Assembly: GCF_900188115.1 (NCBI RefSeq)
Contig: NZ_FZNW01000016.1
Location: 1 to 64,000, forward strand
Source: Haloechinothrix alba
GTDB lineage: Bacteria > Actinomycetota > Actinomycetes > Mycobacteriales > Pseudonocardiaceae
Length of the DNA: 64,000 nucleotides
Direction of reading: 5' to 3'
Position numbers and translations under genes: made by a program. Below, one piece after another: positions 61,106-64,000 of the stretch (its first letter is position 1; every line of letters starts with the position of its first letter). Under the pieces are notes generated by a model. That model was not told the DNA's origin, searched no databases, and was given only the letters and a program-made list of their open reading frames with translations.

Positions 61106-63457
61106 CTACGCATCTCGCCCCTCCCGCAGTGCCGCGTGGACCTCACGCTCCACCCGCAGGCGCCACTGGTGGTCGGGGGCGCCGTCCCGGCGCCGCAGCG
61201 CGAAGGAGTCGACGCTCCACGCCCCGTACGTCTCCGCGCGAAGCCAGCCGACCTCGGCTCCCGCCGCCCGCAGTGCGCAGGCTATGCGGTGCAGCAACCC
61301 GATACGGTCGGTGGCACGCAACTCCAGCAGCGCGGCGCCCTGCCGGGGTAGGTCCTCGTCGAACCACTGCACCCGTACGCCCGGCCGGGCCCCGCTCGGC
61401 TCCGGGTAGTCGCGCTCCTTGCCTGCCAGCCGCTCGGCGATCGGCAACGTGCCGTGCAGGGCGCGTACGACCTGCTCCCTGAGGAACGTGGTGTCGGGCG
61501 GCGTACCGAACCGTGGCGACGCCGTGAACACACCCACCGGGATGCCCGCGTGCCAGTGCACAGCTGCCGCGTGCACCTTCAGGGAGTGCACAGCCAGCGC
61601 GCCGGTGACGGGCACGAGTACCTCCGCACCGCGGGCGGCTGCCGCGACGACGGTGACGACAGCGTCGTCGGTGCTCACCCGCACACCGGCATCCCCGCTG
61701 CGTGCCGCCTCCGCGGCGAGCGCCCGCTGTCCCTCGTCGAGCGGTTCGGGACGGGTGAGCCGCTTGCCTGCCATGACCTGCCTGCACCGGCTCGCCAGGT
61801 CCGCGAGCAGGCGGGCCTTCCATGTCGACCACGCACCGGCCGTGGTGGCGCGCGCGTCCGCGTGCGCCAAGGCGTGCAGCAGCTCGAGCAGTTCGGGGTC
61901 GGACCCGATCGTGCGCACCACCCTGTGCACGGTCGCGGGCTCGCTGATGTCCCTGCGCAGTGCCGTGTGCGGCAGCAGAAGGTGATGGCGCACCATCCCG
62001 GCCACCCGGTCGCGGTCGGCGGGGTCCAACCCGATGCGGTGCCCGATGCGCGCGGCGATGTCCGCGCCGAGCACCGAGTGGTCGCGGCTACGCCCCTTGC
62101 CGATGTCGTGCAGCAGCGCGCCGAGCATCAGCAGGTCGGGCCGCGAGACCGTCGTCGACAGGCTCGCGGCTGCCACGCAGGTGGCCAGCAGGTGACGGTC
62201 CACGGACCAGGAGTGCACCGGCTCGGCGGGCTGCAGGTCGCGAATCGCGCCCCATTCGGGAAAGAGCCTGCCCCACAGTCCCGCTCGATCCAGCGCCTCG
62301 ACGGCGTCGTGCACGCCTTCTCCCGAGCCGAGCAGGCTGGCCAGGTCGGACCGCATCGCCGAGGGCCACGGAGCGCGCGGCTCCGGTGCGGAGTCGGCGA
62401 GAACCCGCAGGGTGCCCTGCGAGATCGGGTACCGTCCGCGCGCGGCGGCAACCCCGACACGGAGCGACAGGCCCTCGTCGCCACGCGGGTCGGCGCCTTT
62501 GGCGAGAGCGACCTCCCCGTCGTGCAGCACGACGCCCTCCGCGAGCGGTGTGCGCCGTACGCGGAAGCCGCGGGGACGCCTCGCGGCGCGCGCGCTCGAG
62601 CGCAGCGCGACGTCAAGGGCGTAGCGTACGGCCCGGCCACCTGCGGAGAGCTCGCGTGCGAGGGCGAAACGGTCCGCGAAGCCCAACGTACGGGCGATCG
62701 TCGCGGCGTGCTCGGCCGCGAGCACGTCGCGGTCCCTGCGCAGCTCCCTGCGCAGCTCGGTACGCACGTCGAGCAGCAGCGACCTCGCCGCGTGGACCTC
62801 GTCGCCGCAGCGGTCCACCAGCTGAGCCGCGGCGAGCGCGTCCAGCAGGGCGATGTCGCGCAGCCCTCCCCCGGCATGCTTGAGGTCGGGCTCGGTGACC
62901 CCGCCGATCTCCCCCACGGTGTGCCAGCGGTGCCGTACCCCGTCGGCGAGCTCGCCGACCCGGACGCGCGCGGTTCGCTGCCACTGCTGCCTCGCCGATC
63001 GGGCCAGCCGCTCCGCGAGCCCGGCGTCACCAGCGATCAGCCGGGTGTCCAGCAACCCCAATGCGGTGCGCAGGTCGTTGTTCGCGACAGCGAGGGCCTC
63101 ACCGGGCGTGCGCACGGAATGGTCGAGTCCCAGCCCGGCGTCCCAGAGCGGGTACCACAGCTCGTCCGCGATCTCGGCGATGCTCGCCGCACCACGCCCG
63201 CCGTCGTGGACGAGCACGAGATCGAGGTCGGAGAACGGCACGAGCTCGCGGCGCCCGAGTCCGCCGACCGCGACCAGCGCGACATCGGAGTTGCCGATGC
63301 CCACGCCGGCCGCGGTCGCGTGGTGACTCAACCAGAACTCGTAGAGGTCCACGAGGCCGGCACGCAGCGCGGCCGCGCCGGGACGGCCGTGCGGCTCGCC
63401 GCCGTACCCGCCCGACAGGAGCCGGTCGGTCGCGACCAGCAGTTCGGATGCGGACAC
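61106..63457 (-). CDS. glnD: [Protein-PII] uridylyltransferase/uridylyl-removing enzyme GlnD
   Basis: A 783-residue sensor of nitrogen state that modifies PII; in actinobacteria it may adenylylate it. The nucleotidyltransferase motif is GGLGRRELVPFSDLDLVLVH (about 65-84). The HD phosphohydrolase has LLHDIGKGRSRDHS. Two ACT-like regions follow, the last being VLLELRATDRIGLLHRIACALRAAGAEVGW written here as ALLELRATDRIGLLHRIA. GTG start with GAGGTG upstream. It follows glnB by 34 bp. Confidence 0.95.
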   Translation of the reverse strand: MSASELLVATDRLLSGGYGGEPHGRPGAAALRAGLVDLYEFWLSHHATAAGVGIGNSDVALVAVGGLGRRELVPFSDLDLVLVHDGGRGAASIAEIADELWYPLWDAGLGLDHSVRTPGEALAVANNDLRTALGLLDTRLIAGDAGLAERLARSARQQWQRTARVRVGELADGVRHRWHTVGEIGGVTEPDLKHAGGGLRDIALLDALAAAQLVDRCGDEVHAARSLLLDVRTELRRELRRDRDVLAAEHAATIARTLGFADRFALARELSAGGRAVRYALDVALRSSARAARRPRGFRVRRTPLAEGVVLHDGEVALAKGADPRGDEGLSLRVGVAAARGRYPISQGTLRVLADSAPEPRAPWPSAMRSDLASLLGSGEGVHDAVEALDRAGLWGRLFPEWGAIRDLQPAEPVHSWSVDRHLLATCVAAASLSTTVSRPDLLMLGALLHDIGKGRSRDHSVLGADIAARIGHRIGLDPADRDRVAGMVRHHLLLPHTALRRDISEPATVHRVVRTIGSDPELLELLHALAHADARATTAGAWSTWKARLLADLASRCRQVMAGKRLTRPEPLDEGQRALAAEAARSGDAGVRVSTDDAVVTVVAAAARGAEVLVPVTGALAVHSLKVHAAAVHWHAGIPVGVFTASPRFGTPPDTTFLREQVVRALHGTLPIAERLAGKERDYPEPSGARPGVRVQWFDEDLPRQGAALLELRATDRIGLLHRIACALRAAGAEVGWLRAETYGAWSVDSFALRRRDGAPDHQWRLRVEREVHAALREGRDA

Positions 63458-63491
63458 GGTGCACCTCTCGAGCCTGGTCGGTTACCCGCGG

Positions 63492-64000
<509 letters not shown>

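Overview
High-GC actinobacterial chromosome, most likely a filamentous member of the Pseudonocardiaceae. The evidence is codon use, mycothiol genes (mycothione reductase, a DinB-type thiol transferase), a WhiG sigma factor, and gene order. From map (26.2 kb) to amt (64 kb) the order follows the Mycobacterium tuberculosis Rv2861c-Rv2920c backbone as I remember it, almost gene for gene. No rRNA, tRNA or CRISPR array was seen.

Region 1 (1-3.6 kb) is an insertion-sequence graveyard. It holds the 3' end and terminal repeat of an IS3-family element, a second IS3-like tail, one apparently intact IS256-family element, a truncated IS256/IS1081-like transposase, a frameshifted IS481-family fragment and a probable TnpB zinc-ribbon remnant. 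That remnant runs in frame into an orphan ATP-grasp enzyme gene.

Region 2 (3.7-10.9 kb) carries a Tat-exported PhoX-type phosphatase divergent from a SorC-family regulator, a glyoxalase-fold protein, a four-CxxC zinc protein, a PASTA-domain kinase homologue whose catalytic residues are replaced (a pseudokinase), and a lytic-transglycosylase lipoprotein beside it.

Region 3 (10.9-18.2 kb) is the most interesting. A DUF1214 protein, an SDR oxidoreductase and a sulfotransferase form an operon in the same order as M. tuberculosis Rv3531c-Rv3530c-Rv3529c. A SnoaL-like gene lies upstream. Next to it, divergently, lie cysD, a cysN-cysC fusion and cysQ, which make the sulfotransferase donor PAPS and remove its by-product PAP. 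Two palindromes resembling the KstR (cholesterol-catabolism repressor) operator lie upstream of the two left-going transcription units; the second also lies in the divergent cysD promoter region. I infer a regulated sulfation module linked to steroid or lipid metabolism.

Region 4 (18.2-26.2 kb) is ordinary metabolism: a small lipoprotein, aceE, a DinB-type transferase, two very small proteins, an FAD oxidoreductase, a coiled-coil protein and mycothione reductase.

Region 5 (26.2-64 kb) is the conserved backbone, almost all on the minus strand: map, a PBP lipoprotein, a GNAT, ispG, rip1, dxr, rlmN, cdsA, frr, pyrH, tsf, rpsB, whiG, xerC, dprA, comM-like, yraN, DUF2469, rnhB, lepB, rplS, trmD, rimM, khpA, rpsP, two CPBP proteases, an amidohydrolase, ffh, glnD, glnB and amt (cut by the window end). 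Accessory pieces within it are an AraC-VOC gene pair bracketed by copies of a palindromic repeat, an M23 and an S8 peptidase pointing at each other, and a frameshifted membrane-anchored protein. Three copies of a roughly 44-bp palindrome with the same core lie directly after stop codons of minus-strand genes, and look like mobile or repetitive terminators.
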